A stretch of 64,000 bases of DNA, from positions 496,001-560,000 of the forward strand of contig NW_026251399.1 of assembly GCF_025118155.1 (NCBI RefSeq). The letters run 5' to 3'. Positions 53,277 to 64,000 of this stretch are shown piece by piece. How positions within the stretch are numbered: position 1 is the stretch's first letter; each line of letters opens with the position of its first letter. Source of the stretch: Cokeromyces recurvatus. Taxonomy: Eukaryota; Mucoromycota; Mucoromycetes; Mucorales; Mucoraceae. Made by a program: the position numbers and the translations under genes. Under the pieces are notes generated by a model, which saw only the letters and a list, made by a program, of their open reading frames with translations, was not told where the DNA came from and did not search any database.

Positions 53277-55879
53277 TTAATCAAATCCTGAGAAAGCTGT
53301 ATGAGCTGCGGATAAATGCACTGTGCCTGCATCTAAATCAATAGCATAACAAAGGAAAGTTGCGTCTATACTATTTGATATATATATATATATATAAAAC
53401 AAGTTAAATTAAATTTTGAAAAGATGACACTAAAGATGTATTTACATGCTAATCATAATATAGGAAAAGAATTGAGACATATACCATGGTATAAGTGTTC
53501 CTATAAGACCGACAATAAATCCATGTGGTGAATGAAGATTATGTGTAGCATAAACATAAGCACTAAAACCAGATGTTAAGGCAATTATACTTGCACCAAT
53601 ATACAACATAAGTTGAGTTAATAGATCTTGTAAATATAATTTGGTATTAGTATCATGTAGTGGGTCTGTTATGATTATTTTTTATTTACCACCAAAGACA
53701 CCTGTCAATAAATTACGCCTAAATATTTTTGTTGCAGATTGAGCAGCAGCAAAGAAACCTTCACCAGTAATCCCAGTTAAAGAAATTGTATAGTTACTAA
53801 ATGCACTGACAAGAATATCAATATATCTCAATATAAAACTTAATACATTTGCAAATGGTCTAGAAGTCTTTGAATACTATAAAAGATAAATAAATAAATA
53901 AATTAAAACTTATTTTGTTTGAATGCATATCTTTACCTTTCTCATTAAACTAGCTACAAGTTGTAAAAACTGAATAATAGCTAAAATTAAACTAGCCAAA
54001 GCCAATGTACCAAATGAAGTACTTGTTGCCCTTACAAATGCTATTTTCCACGGCTTATTATTCATCGGTTCCTGACGATGAAAATACCATTGTGCGGTAA
54101 TAGCTGATAATATAAATCTGTGTATTCAAAATTAAATTTGAATATCTTGTATAATAATTGTATTTGTATTCTATCTAACCTTTCCATATACATCAATAAT
54201 CTAGCTGTCCACATGTATATAAATATATAAAACGCTGCTAATGAATATACATAATTATTTACAATCCAAACAGGTCCTATTTATATGGCTTTGTCAAAGT
54301 CTTTCATTTATATAATATATATATACATGTTTTTTAGCTTTTAATTACCTGATAAAGATGATTTATCACTCAAATGACCAATTAACCATAAGCGAGTAAA
54401 CAAGATAATCCAAATAATAGAAAAGATAACAAATATAATTACGAGTAAAAAGGATACAAGAATAACACCAGGATTATATTTTATGACATCACACGAAAGC
54501 TATTATAACATAATTAGTTTCAAATATGTATATATAAAATGATAAATGTAAGAACTTGCTTCTATTATAGATATTGTTTTGTTAATTCTATGCCTATAAT
54601 CAAATATAAGCTTGATATAAATTAAGTTTAAAATGAGTGGAATAAACGACATTATAGTCAATCTAAGCAGAATGATAATATATAAATATAAATATGACAT
54701 GCAGATATATAAACATATAGATATACACTTATATATTATGTATATATTACCCTGTGTCTTTTGTGGTAATAGATACTTCTTTTTCACCTTCATAAATATA
54801 ATAGTTTTGTAAAGATTCTACTAATGTCCAAATAAAGATGGTAGTTAAGCTAATTGGCACGCACACAACAGTTCCCCATACAAATGTCTAGAGATACATA
54901 AAATAAGTCCTACTAATTTATTTATTTAATATGTATTATCATACTGGACCTTTGTAAAGATACGTAAAATATATAACCAAAAAGTACCAATCATTAAAGC
55001 AGTAATAATGATAACAGATAATACACCTATTACATTGTATAATTCATATTTAAGTTATATAATGAAAAATTAGAATAGACTAACCTGCACTATCTTTTAT
55101 TGTTTTAAACGTGGATCCTTTAATATAATCTTCTATATCACGACTCTATATAAATATTATATAAATAAATATCATATATGTATATCATATATCTATAATC
55201 AATCTTACATTAGTTGTAAATAGTACTATAAAACTCGACAATAAGAATATGGCAAGACATAAGGTATATAATGCAGCGAATATTGGATCCCTATATTTTC
55301 TACTATCTTTCATTTTTGTCGATAATGGTTTAATTCCAAGTGGAATCTATGTGTACATAATAAAGAGTTAACATTTAAAGATAACATGTGAATAAAATCA
55401 TTTTACTGCAGTTGAAGTCGGTAATAATGATTCAGATAGCGCTTTGGGAAAATGATTAAAAGTGGTTGGTTGATCAAGGTAAATAGCTGAAGGTTTCTAT
55501 ATAAAAACTTGTTAATACATACATACATACATACATACATGATTATTTATGTATTCATTTATATATTATTATTTACTGGACTTTCATCGTCGTCGTCGTC
55601 GTCATCATCATCATCATCAACATCCTGATTATTAGTATGACTAGAATCTTCATGTTCAAATAACAATTCACTTCTATCTGAATAGGGGTTTGATAAAGTC
55701 AAAGGTATACTATCCGCATTATTATCATATATCGAATAAAATAGACTATGGGACATTGTTATATCTTCTTCATTCTCCGATTCTTGGTCCATTTGAGCAT
55801 AATATCTTCTACTGTTTAAGAAGCTGTTCTTTAAATTACTTAGAGCTTCTTTTGCAAATTGTGACATTGACTGCTCCAT
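53277..55879 (-). CDS. Choline-transporter-like (SLC44/CTL) membrane protein
   Basis: Many exons on the minus strand. The N-terminus (MEQSMSQFAKEALSNLKNSF) is cytosolic and contains a run of 12 Asp encoded by GAC/GAT repeats at about 55579-55618. Then follow roughly ten hydrophobic segments in small exons. The C-terminal half matches the SLC44/Pns1 pattern: RATSTSFGTLALASLILAII, GEGFFAAAQSATKIFRRNLL, FLCYAIDLDAGTVHL and AHTAFSGFD at the end. The family comprises plasma-membrane or mitochondrial choline and ethanolamine transporters, although yeast Pns1 has no proven choline activity. Exact boundaries of the middle exons (54140-55330) were not all resolved. Confidence 0.78.
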
Positions 55880-57020
55880 GATTATTATTATGATTTAGAA
55901 AAAAAAAAAAAAAAAGGAAAGAAAGAAAGAAAGAAAAAGACATTTTTATTTTATTTTTACCAATGTTTATTATGCAGTACTGTGACTTGAACAATGTGAT
56001 ATATGTTAATACATGTATATTTATAAATTTGCTGATGTAATATGTATATGATCCAATGAAGAGTGTCTATAACAGATAGACTGACTCACTCACACATTCA
56101 CACACACACACACACATCCTTCAATGACCAGTAAATAGTATATTACTCTAATATGAATATCTTTACCCCATTAAAGTAAATGACATATTTTTAGAGTTTA
56201 AACAGCAGAAGAGAGTCATCTTCTTCTATTCCTTTTATCGCTTTACAAATAGGCAGTCTTTATTGTTTATACTATTTTATAATCGTCTTTTCCTTTCTTT
56301 AGCTTTTAAGCAACAAATGCCTTTAGATGAATAGAATCCATAAGATTTCTTTTATTTATCTTCTTGTTTTAGTATTCAAATAATACTACCTTATCTTGAT
56401 GGCAATAGTCATAAAACCAGCACAAAGATTATTTATTTAGTATTTTACAGTTGGGCTCAATGAATCAATTAATTAGAAGATACTCCCCTTATTATTAATA
56501 ATGAAGAACATGCTGGTATTTACCTTTTACACAAACAAAGCGCTAATCTCTATTTGTCTTTCTATTCAATAGATCCTTTAGTAAGCATATCTATTTTGTT
56601 TAGAATAGTAGAATCATATTTTCAAATTTAATTTAGAATCAAGAAGTAAAAGCTGGTCTCGATTTTTAATAAATAAAGACAAAGTAAATGACAGAGCATG
56701 GTAGGCAACAAAATTATCATTTATCACCCTCCAGGAAGTTCCCCCATATGGATTGCCTTCAATGAATAATAATACATCATCAACTAGTTGTCAGCAACTT
56801 TATTAATATGGATATTGTACATTAAAAGAAAAGTACCATTATTCACATACGCAATCTACTCTTATGACCCATTCATATTATAGTCATTCAAATCAATTAC
56901 TACTAGATCAATTACAATCAAAGTCTTCTTTAACTAAAAAGTTCATCATCATCATCCATTCAACATTCTCTTGATAGAACACCTTTCTATCACAATAGAT
57001 CGAATTTATCTCATTATAAT
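55880..57020. other. Intergenic, possible 5' remnant of the PUF pseudogene
   Basis: Has an A17 run at 55899-55915, a (CA)n repeat near 56096-56116 and no open gene. Between about 56870 and 57020 Ser/His/Asn-rich fragments in shifting frames could be the remnant of a disordered N-terminus. Confidence 0.4.
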
Positions 57021-57029
57021 ATAATTACA

Positions 57030-57740
57030 AATATATATGACATTATATGGACTGAAATGGTAATTCAAGCACTTGAGCCTCATGTAGATTCATTAATTAA
57101 CGTTTTAAATGGAAGTCAAGTAATTCAAAAAACGTCTTTATACAATCAATTCATTTATGAGGCAATTAGTGAATATTGTATTGACGTTGCAACACATAAG
57201 ACAGGGTTGTTGTATATATCAACATTGTATTGATTACGCATCAGAGTCGCAAATGGTGTGATATCCTATTTAATCTAGATACAGCTTACTAAATCAATCA
57301 CAGGGTATTCATTTACACTTGTTCAAGATCCCTTTTGGAAACTATGTTGTACAATACATACTAGGGTTAAATCAGCCCTAACTATGATTTGTATGTTTAT
57401 TGAGCCTGTCTATAGAAAAGCTTAGTTCAAATGTGATTGATCGAAAAAAAAAAAAGGTAAAATGGATACATGTATTTCCATAATTAATGAAAAGAGAGCT
57501 TATTTCTTTCTCCTTAGTCTGTTTAGAGTAGCTAGAAGGGGAAATGAGAAGAGACTACAAGTAGATAGTATCATACATAGAAGGGTTCTTATGCGGTTCA
57601 AACTTGTTTAGATTATTCTGATGAAAATCAACGTATTCAATACATTAAACGTATTCGCCTTTTACTACCTTCTATTCGATATACTCCTTATGGGGAAAAC
57701 ACATTTCAAGTCGAGTATATGAATCAAACTAATTCACATA
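57030..57740 (+). pseudogene. Decayed Pumilio (PUF) RNA-binding protein gene
   Basis: PUF repeats bind 3' untranslated regions of mRNAs. In several frames the plus strand shows IQALEPHVDSLINVLNGSQV followed by IQK, QFIYEAISEYCIDVATHKTG, LVQDP then FGNYVVQYILGLN, LSSNVI, and IRLLLPSIRYTPYG. This order matches the C-terminal repeats of fungal PUF proteins. A single extra T near 57333 breaks the DPFGNYVVQ motif, and stops lie after STLY, GLNQP and elsewhere. The gaps do not look like GT-AG introns that would rescue the frame. It may be the relic of a duplicate of an intact PUF gene elsewhere in the genome. Confidence 0.65.
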
Positions 57741-57749
57741 AAAGTCACT

Positions 57750-58875
57750 TATTACTCAATAAGAAAATTAAATTCTATACTAATAGATGAGGATAACATA
57801 CACTACCTTGCATCTGAAATAAATAGTTCAAGTATTCAGACTAACTTCTTTATCTACAATTGCAACTACATCTTCTATACCTAATACCCTAATTTCTTAT
57901 CGTACATAATGGAGTACTGTAAATCAGTTATTTTATTACACATTAAAGGAAATTATAATTGTTTCCTAGGGACACTAACGGATACAATCATGAATTATTT
58001 AAAGCATTAAAAGGTAAAGATATTAAAAGTACCAATTTTATAAACAGATTCAATACATACATATTGAAATAGAGAATGAAAACTGTAATAAATGACAAGG
58101 GCCTAAATGAGATTATTCTTTATTGACTTCACAGAACGTCCATACTTGTATAACTTTTAACACATATGCTGAGCATGTAAAAAAAAAAAAAAAGGCAGAT
58201 TATAAATATGTAAATACAATGTATCTAAGAAGCTATACATCCTCTGTACTTTCTGCATAATAATAGACTGATACTAACTTACATAATTGAAGAAGAACTT
58301 GCCTCAACGATATGTTTAAAGTCTCGTCAACTGACATTCATTCTATGGCATCGAATTAAATACTTTCATTTCCCATTTCCTCTTTATTTATTGTATATAT
58401 TATCATCTTGGCTGCTTTCTTCAAAAATATCCAATAATCCTCTTAATATAGAAAGAAAAAGAAAAAAAAAGCTTAAAGTTAACAAATTAGGAAATCGAAA
58501 CGTCAATTTAAGTTAAGCTAGATCAAGTCGATATTTTATCCAATCAAAAATCGTTAATTGATTCAACGGTTAATTATATTTACAAATCAGTAGAGTAAAT
58601 AAAATTCCATTTATCATTTTAGAATTAGCTGTAAGATGATCATCTAAATAAGATCTATTTTTTTTTTCTTAAAAAATTATCTGCCAATAGTAAATCAAAG
58701 AAACTATTGACTCCGATTTACTCAGTGTCAAGGAATGAACTACTATTACTAGTGTAATAAACAGCAGTCTACTAACGTCTATTTTACTAAATAGTATATT
58801 TATTTATGTATGTATTATATGCATTCTTTCTTTCTTTCGAAATAGCATGAACATTGTTCTGACGATTCTTCAACG
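57750..58875. other. Intergenic, no gene seen
   Basis: AT-rich; scattered protein-like fragments near 57780-57880 may extend the PUF relic but are too short to assign. Confidence 0.45.
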
Positions 58876-59643
58876 ATGTCATATATTTCATCATTTAATT
58901 TGCTAAATTCAGATTCACCCATTAACATTAATGGAGAAACATTACAAGACGAATTAGCACTTTGGGCAAATGCCCAATTCAATTTTGATACTATTCCTGG
59001 CACAGCTCTTAAAGAGGATGTTAATAAAGGAAAGGATGATCAAGAACTTATCCAAACCTTAACTGAACTTTCCCAATTGGGTAATTAATCAATATGTGTG
59101 TATATGTATATGTATATGCATGTGTATCTATTTGTACATATTATACTAATTGATACAATAGTACAACATCAAAATAATACTACCGTTCCTCCTCATGAGC
59201 AACAGACAGATAAAGTGCTGGGTTGTTTCCCTATTCAATTTCCTTCATCTACAAATAATGCTGCATCTTTACCTCGAATCGCACCAGCTCCTGGACCGTT
59301 TAGTAGCGTTCAATTGATGGAAATTCATCAAGCATTATATACCAATAATAATTACAAGCAACAAAAACGCTCCGAAAATGAATCAAGTGCGGAAGAAGAT
59401 AAAAGACGTCGAAATACAGCAGCATCAGCAAGATTTCGTATGAAAAAGAAACTTAGAGAACAAGCCCTTGAACGTACTACAAAAGAAATGGAGGAGAATG
59501 TGGAGATACTTGAAGCTAAAGTAAAAGAACTTGAAATGGAAGCAAAATGGCTTCGTAATCTTATTCTTGAAAAAGATCCTAATCTTTTAAATCAAATAGA
59601 AGAGAATTCTAATAAAGAAGATGCCTCTACTAGTAAAAAATAA
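58876..59643 (+). CDS. bZIP transcription factor, CYS-3/MetR-like
   Basis: Two exons (58876-59080, 59162-59643) give 228 residues. The N-terminal 130 residues are acidic and polar, suited to activation. The basic region is EEDKRRRNTAASARFRMKKK, with the N-x-x-A-A-S-A-R-F-R signature seen in fungal CYS-3/MetR and related bZIP proteins. A leucine zipper of about four heptads follows (LEAKVKELEMEAKWLRNLIL). CYS-3-type factors control sulfur metabolism in ascomycetes; whether this one does is not shown by the sequence. The splice joins SQLG in frame to VQHQNN. Confidence 0.88.
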
Positions 59644-59655
59644 AAGTAATAAAAA

Positions 59656-59689
<34 letters not shown>

Positions 59690-60859
59690 AGTGAGCGAGA
59701 ATGGCTCATTTACACTAGTCTAGCTACTAAAAATCTCTTTTTTCGAAATAAATGTAAAAGAAAGGAAAACAAAATGATTTCTATGTTGTTAATACTTTTC
59801 TTTTATTTATCGTTGGTATGCTTTTTTCTTTGTACATTCTAATTGTAACAATCTTTATATCTTTTTGATTCTTTTTTGCGTTATGATCCTTAGTTTTAAT
59901 TGGCCGCTTTACTTTTTTTTCAGATTCTGTTAAATATAGCCAATCAACGAAACTGTTAATGCTTGCTTCATTATGTCACACAAATATACAACTTTCTTTT
60001 TCTGCATTCAATAGGAATCAAGAAACAAAGGATACAAATCATGCAAAGTCTTTATTCCAATTGTTGAAAAAGCATTTAGCAAATAGAAATGTTTAACCTA
60101 AAATAATATTCATGCCCATGCAACTACAAGTTGAAAATAATCCCTATTGCCTTTAATATTCCTCTCTTGAGCTTGTAGACAGTGACTTGCATCATTAACA
60201 AAGTTGTCTTCTGTAAATCAAATGTGTATATAAGATTATTTCATAATGAAAACTGTTTATGCTATATCACATAATCATTGCTTTTCTTTTTCTTTTAATC
60301 TCTTTCGTTATGCACAAATATGGATACATCGAAAAAGCTCGAGTAAAAGAAAAAAACAAGAAAAACCAATTAATATAACCTTAAAGCTATAAAAATATAC
60401 CTATTTAGCATTGGGCAAAAATAGGTGAGCGCTTAAAACCAATACTGTTTCATCTCCTGAATGATAGGAAAAAAAAAACATTACCTTTCAGTAAATATTT
60501 TAATACTTTAAAACTATCATAAGCTATTCTAAAATATGGTTCTGTAAACCTACAATGTCCTTTATATAAGTTTATTTATATTTTGAATATGAAATAGCTT
60601 TGTATCTATACCTTTATTCAAAATTATTTAATCCATTAATAACTAAATAATCATATCTTGTAACTGACTATTACTCTCGTGTCTGCATAAATACTGTTGA
60701 GTCGAATAATCAAAATAAACATCCTAAATAGAAGCACCAAATATGCGTATCTATTTAACGCGTAATATAACATGTATTTAGTCTCCTATATAAACTATTG
60801 TCAATATATATATATATATACATATATAATTATATAAAATAAGTAAAATAAAATAAATT

Positions 60860-60894
<35 letters not shown>

Positions 60895-60935
60895 TTTTTT
60901 ATATCTTTCTTCCCTTATTAATACATTTACAGAGA
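59644..60935. repeat. Intergenic with A31 and T33 tracts
   Basis: A31 at 59657-59687 directly after the bZIP stop and T33 at 60861-60893 about 40 bp upstream of the next start. No gene in between. Confidence 0.6.
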
Positions 60936-61321
60936 ATGCCAATTGGCCAGCTTTTGTTTTCACCAGGTAAAAAAACACACACACACACACGTATTATACA
61001 TTTTTCAAAATCAGTTTATTTAATTTTGTGATTTCTTTGTTGCAATAGTTATCATTCAGGGTCTTGCACAAAATGGATATCCAAGTATGAAATATTTAAC
61101 TTGCATTCATTTTTATTTTAATTAATATGTTATTCTTTTACACATATATAAATATATAGATTCAATTATTTTTATAGAATTTTATGTCTCTCCGTCTGAA
61201 AAGCAAAGGACTGAATCTGCAAGTGGCCCCGAACCAAGCTATCATAACACATTTGAATGGTATAGTAACACTTTGATAACATAATTATCGAGTACTCGCA
61301 TTTTTTTACTTATATTCTAAA

Positions 61322-61356
<35 letters not shown>

Positions 61357-62616
61357 CAAAAGTTATATTCGTGATAAAGAAGATTTCCTTTCACTAGAAT
61401 TAATAAATGAAGATCCTACTAGACCTGGTCATATAGGCTCTACCCGAGTTTCATTAAAGAAAGTATTTGATGCCGGCTTTTTTGAAGATTGGGTTCCTCT
61501 CTCAACTACTACTGGGGGTCCTTTAGGACATCTTTATATAAAATTAGCTTTTACAGTAAGTATAACAATAACAAGATAATCTGTTTCCAGACTCCTGATA
61601 TATATTGGTCTTTCAAAGCCTAAAGAAGAAACAAACACAAATAATAACTATACTCATAGCGAAAATGCATCAATACTATCAGTACCTTTGAATGAACAAC
61701 AAAAGAATGAAAGTTTATCAGCAGATAATGGAAAATTAAAACACTATACCACAGAATCTAATTTATCTCCACCTTCTTATCCTAGTTCTAATAACCCTGT
61801 ATTCAATCAAGATCAAAAAGTGAACTATTTAATATCACCTACTACTAATGTAGCACCACCTCTTGTTGTAGGTAGCCATCCCCCAACTATCGGACAACCG
61901 ACACCTACATTATCACCACAATCACCTATCCAAAATTCACCAGTAGTATATAATCATAATTACCAGGATACAACTTATTCTATTTCTCCAGCTAGAACTC
62001 ATGAACCCCCTTCACAACCGCCCTCTTATACTCCTTCTCCTCCTCCTCCACCTCATCATCCTATCATAAGTCCATCACCTGTTATTGATCCCAACCCTAT
62101 CATCGCTCAACCTCCAATCCCAATCATTCAGCCAACTCATACAATGCCTGTTCAGCCTATTCCTTTACCTGCACCAATTCCTCCACCCACACCAGTTGCT
62201 GCCCCAGAGCCAGTACAAACACCAGAACCTGTTAAAGTAGAGACACCTAAGCCTATTATGCCAGAAAAGAAACCGAAAAAGAAGAAGAGCGGCACCTCTA
62301 GTTGGATAGTAAATTACATACATAGACCCATGTATGAGTGCAACGTATTAACTTTTATTATTATTATTGTATTTAGAAATATGGTAGTGCAGCACTTGCA
62401 GGAGCAGCAGCCGTGGGGTTAGGTAACTGGGTTAAGGATGTATTTAGTAGTGATGATAAAGATTTGCAAGAAAAAGCAAAAAAACAAGCTATGAAGGAAA
62501 AGCCTTATCGATCTAAAAACTTTGATCCTTCCTCCCAAGAAGAAGAAGAAGAAGAAGAAGAAGAAGAAGAGGATGATGATGAGAATGATGAGGATGTGTT
62601 TGTTGATGCAGAATAA
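60936..62616 (+). CDS. C2-domain protein with Pro-rich linker and Gly/Ala helix
   Basis: Six exons are proposed (60936-60966, 61049-61084, 61178-61259, 61363-61555, 61619-62308, 62377-62616), giving 423 residues. Residues about 1-110 form a C2-like beta-sandwich: VIIQGLAQNGYPKFYVSPSE, DFLSLELINEDPTRPGHIGS and GGPLGHLYIKLAFT. The usual Ca2+-binding Asp clusters are sparse, so binding may be Ca2+-independent. A Pro-rich region of about 200 residues follows, then KYGSAALAGAAAVGLGNWVK, like the Gly/Ala segment of other fungal C2 proteins, and an acidic Glu/Asp tail. The acceptor at 61618 (CAAAG) was chosen because the earlier CAG would give a 39-nt intron and a stop. The first exon is the least certain. 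Confidence 0.7.
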
Positions 62617-62650
62617 GGGGAATTAAACCATATATTCTAATAATATAATA

Positions 62651-62782
62651 CAGTATTTGAACTTCAAATTCAGATAATAAGAAAATGCAATATGTGATAT
62701 ATTATAGTGTCAATTTAGAAAAAAGAAAAAAAAAATAAACGTCAATTTTAGAACAAATATAAAAGACTAATTAGATATAATG
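62651..62782 (+). repeat. Left terminal inverted repeat
   Basis: 132 bp matching the reverse complement of 63819-63974 almost base for base from GATAATAAGAAAATGC through AGACTAATTAGATATAATG. The only large difference is a segment of about 22-24 bp present in the right arm. Confidence 0.85.
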
Positions 62783-63196
62783 GATATTACCTGTAGTGAT
62801 CTAATTTTCTTCTACAAGTAGAGGAAAGTCCGTATCTGTTACAAGAATCTGTCTAAACAAATGTTAATGTTATCATCTTTATTGAAATTCATTAGGCCGA
62901 CTATTTCTTTTCCAAATAGACAGACAAATAGGCATTCTATTCTTACTAGCATTCACATCTCTCAGCCACAATATTCTACAGTGTGTGTGTGTGTGTGTTT
63001 TTTTTTATAAAATAGAAAATTAACTGTAAAGTCATCAAAAAGAAATAAAGTTACTAAATAAAACATTGTTATTCTTGTTAGGTAATAAGTCGATAATACT
63101 ATGAATGAGTGAATAAATAAATAAAAATTGGCCTAGATACTAGTTTTAATATGATTAACATTTTATATACTTAAATTAGCCAAAAATTAAAAAACG

Positions 63197-63220
63197 TTGA
63201 AAAAAAAATTTTTTTTTCAA
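63197..63220. repeat. 24-nt perfect palindrome TTG-A9-T9-CAA
   Basis: Perfect self-complementary sequence inside the transposon, able to form a hairpin or cruciform; it is not at the element's centre. Confidence 0.85.
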
Positions 63221-63818
63221 TGGAACATTATAGCCTGTAGAAGGCTTTCCTTGATAATGAATCTATGCTGATACTGATGAAACCTCCATCGAAAGGAAGG
63301 CGAAGTTAGAAGCTTAAATAATTTAGGCAACGGTAAACATCACATATCATAAGAGCAGTGATTATTATGCTCTATTTTTTTCAGCCAACTCTCTTGAGAA
63401 TAAACTTCAGAGTTAGGGGAGGAAAAAAAAAGATTTAGAGAAGGATTATGATACATTTGATATATAATATGCAAATGTTACCATCATTAGCAGACTTCAG
63501 GAACTATAAAGTTTACATGCGTAATATATTTTATTGTAGTAGCCAAGTGTTCCGCAGTCTGCACATTGTCTTATTATAACATATTACAAGGCATTTCTTT
63601 TTTTTTTCTCCTTTTCTTTTTTATTATAAACAAATAATAGAATAAAAGCTTTAAAACTTTCTTGTATTCCTTTTCCTCTGATAGAACAAATTCTCTCTTG
63701 AATTATAACCTCGTACATTTCTTTTATTATATTAAAAAGGAAAAAAAAAAAGCTTATTTATTTTTATTTTTTTTAGATTGACAACATATGATCTATCAAC
63801 TTTATGTTGGTTAAAGGT

Positions 63819-63974
63819 CATTATATCTGATTAGTCTTTTATATTTGTTCTAAAATTGACGTTTATTTTTTTTTTTATTTTTTCTAAATTGACACTATAA
63901 TATATCACATATTGCATTTTCTTATTATCCGAAAAAATAGATGTAATCTTCTGAATTTAAAAGTTCAAATACTG
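63819..63974 (-). repeat. Right terminal inverted repeat
   Basis: Inverted partner of 62651-62782, 156 bp long because it carries an extra segment of about 22-24 bp (near 63928-63951) relative to the left arm. Confidence 0.85.
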
Positions 63975-64000
63975 TAGTCAATTTTACATAAATACATAGT

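Larger units (their letters stand above)
62651..63974. mobile_element. Non-autonomous Tc1/mariner-like element with long TIRs
   Basis: The element starts CAGTATTTGAACTT and ends with the reverse complement (AAGTTCAAATACTG). It is flanked on both sides by TA (62649-62650 and 63975-63976), the target duplication typical of Tc1/mariner transposons. The arms are about 130 bp and nearly identical. The interior (about 1.04 kb) has no reading frame of useful length, so it would depend on a transposase encoded elsewhere. It lies just downstream of the C2 gene stop (62616). Confidence 0.82.

Overview
The window is about 64 kb of AT-rich nuclear DNA from a eukaryote, most likely an early-diverging fungus of the Mucorales type. 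Three things point there: genes broken by many short GT-AG introns (mostly 55-80 bp), orthologues of core fungal proteins on both strands, and relics of mobile elements whose conceptual proteins resemble families I know from Mucorales. Genus and species cannot be fixed from the sequence. There are no bacterial-style operons.

Layout. 1-1059 is empty apart from a 37-nt A run. 1060-25251 is a dense gene block: mitochondrial leucyl-tRNA synthetase (+), a TLC-domain membrane protein (-), a gephyrin-type molybdenum cofactor protein (-), a membrane-anchored SRPBCC-like protein (+), an RsmB/NOP2-type RNA m5C methyltransferase (-), a GNAT acetyltransferase (+), the CHL1/DDX11 helicase (-), a possible small membrane protein (-), exocyst subunit Sec10 (-), a PARL/Pcp1-type mitochondrial rhomboid (-), dynactin subunit 6 (+) and a second rhomboid with a long disordered N-terminus (-). 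About 25.3-35.2 kb is a gene-poor repeat island. It holds a decayed retroelement gag-like ORF, one tRNA-Ser(GCU), an unrecognised three-exon gene for 336 residues and a decayed TnpB/Fanzor-like gene. 35.2-44.1 kb is dense again: NOG2 GTPase, complex I subunit NDUFA2/B8, cytosolic methionyl-tRNA synthetase and acyl-protein thioesterase (all +), then proteasome subunit beta-4/PSMB2 (-). After a 3.5 kb desert come a large P5-type ATPase with a secreted-type cysteine-rich N-terminus (+) and an SLC44/choline-transporter-like protein (-). A decayed Pumilio (PUF) gene, a bZIP factor (+) and a C2-domain protein (+) follow. The window ends with a 1.3 kb non-autonomous Tc1/mariner-like element bounded by TA and long terminal inverted repeats.

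The genes are housekeeping functions (translation, ribosome assembly, proteostasis, trafficking, respiration, genome maintenance) with no shared pathway. The organisation is still notable. Several convergent pairs have stop codons only 19-48 bp apart. Two divergent pairs each share a 178-bp gap. Homopolymer A/T tracts of 30-44 nt recur between genes and in introns. The least explained items are the 336-residue gene with an exact 57-bp internal duplication, the Tc1/mariner-like element, the Fanzor relic, a 6-nt microexon in the dynactin gene and the cysteine-rich N-terminus of the P5 ATPase.
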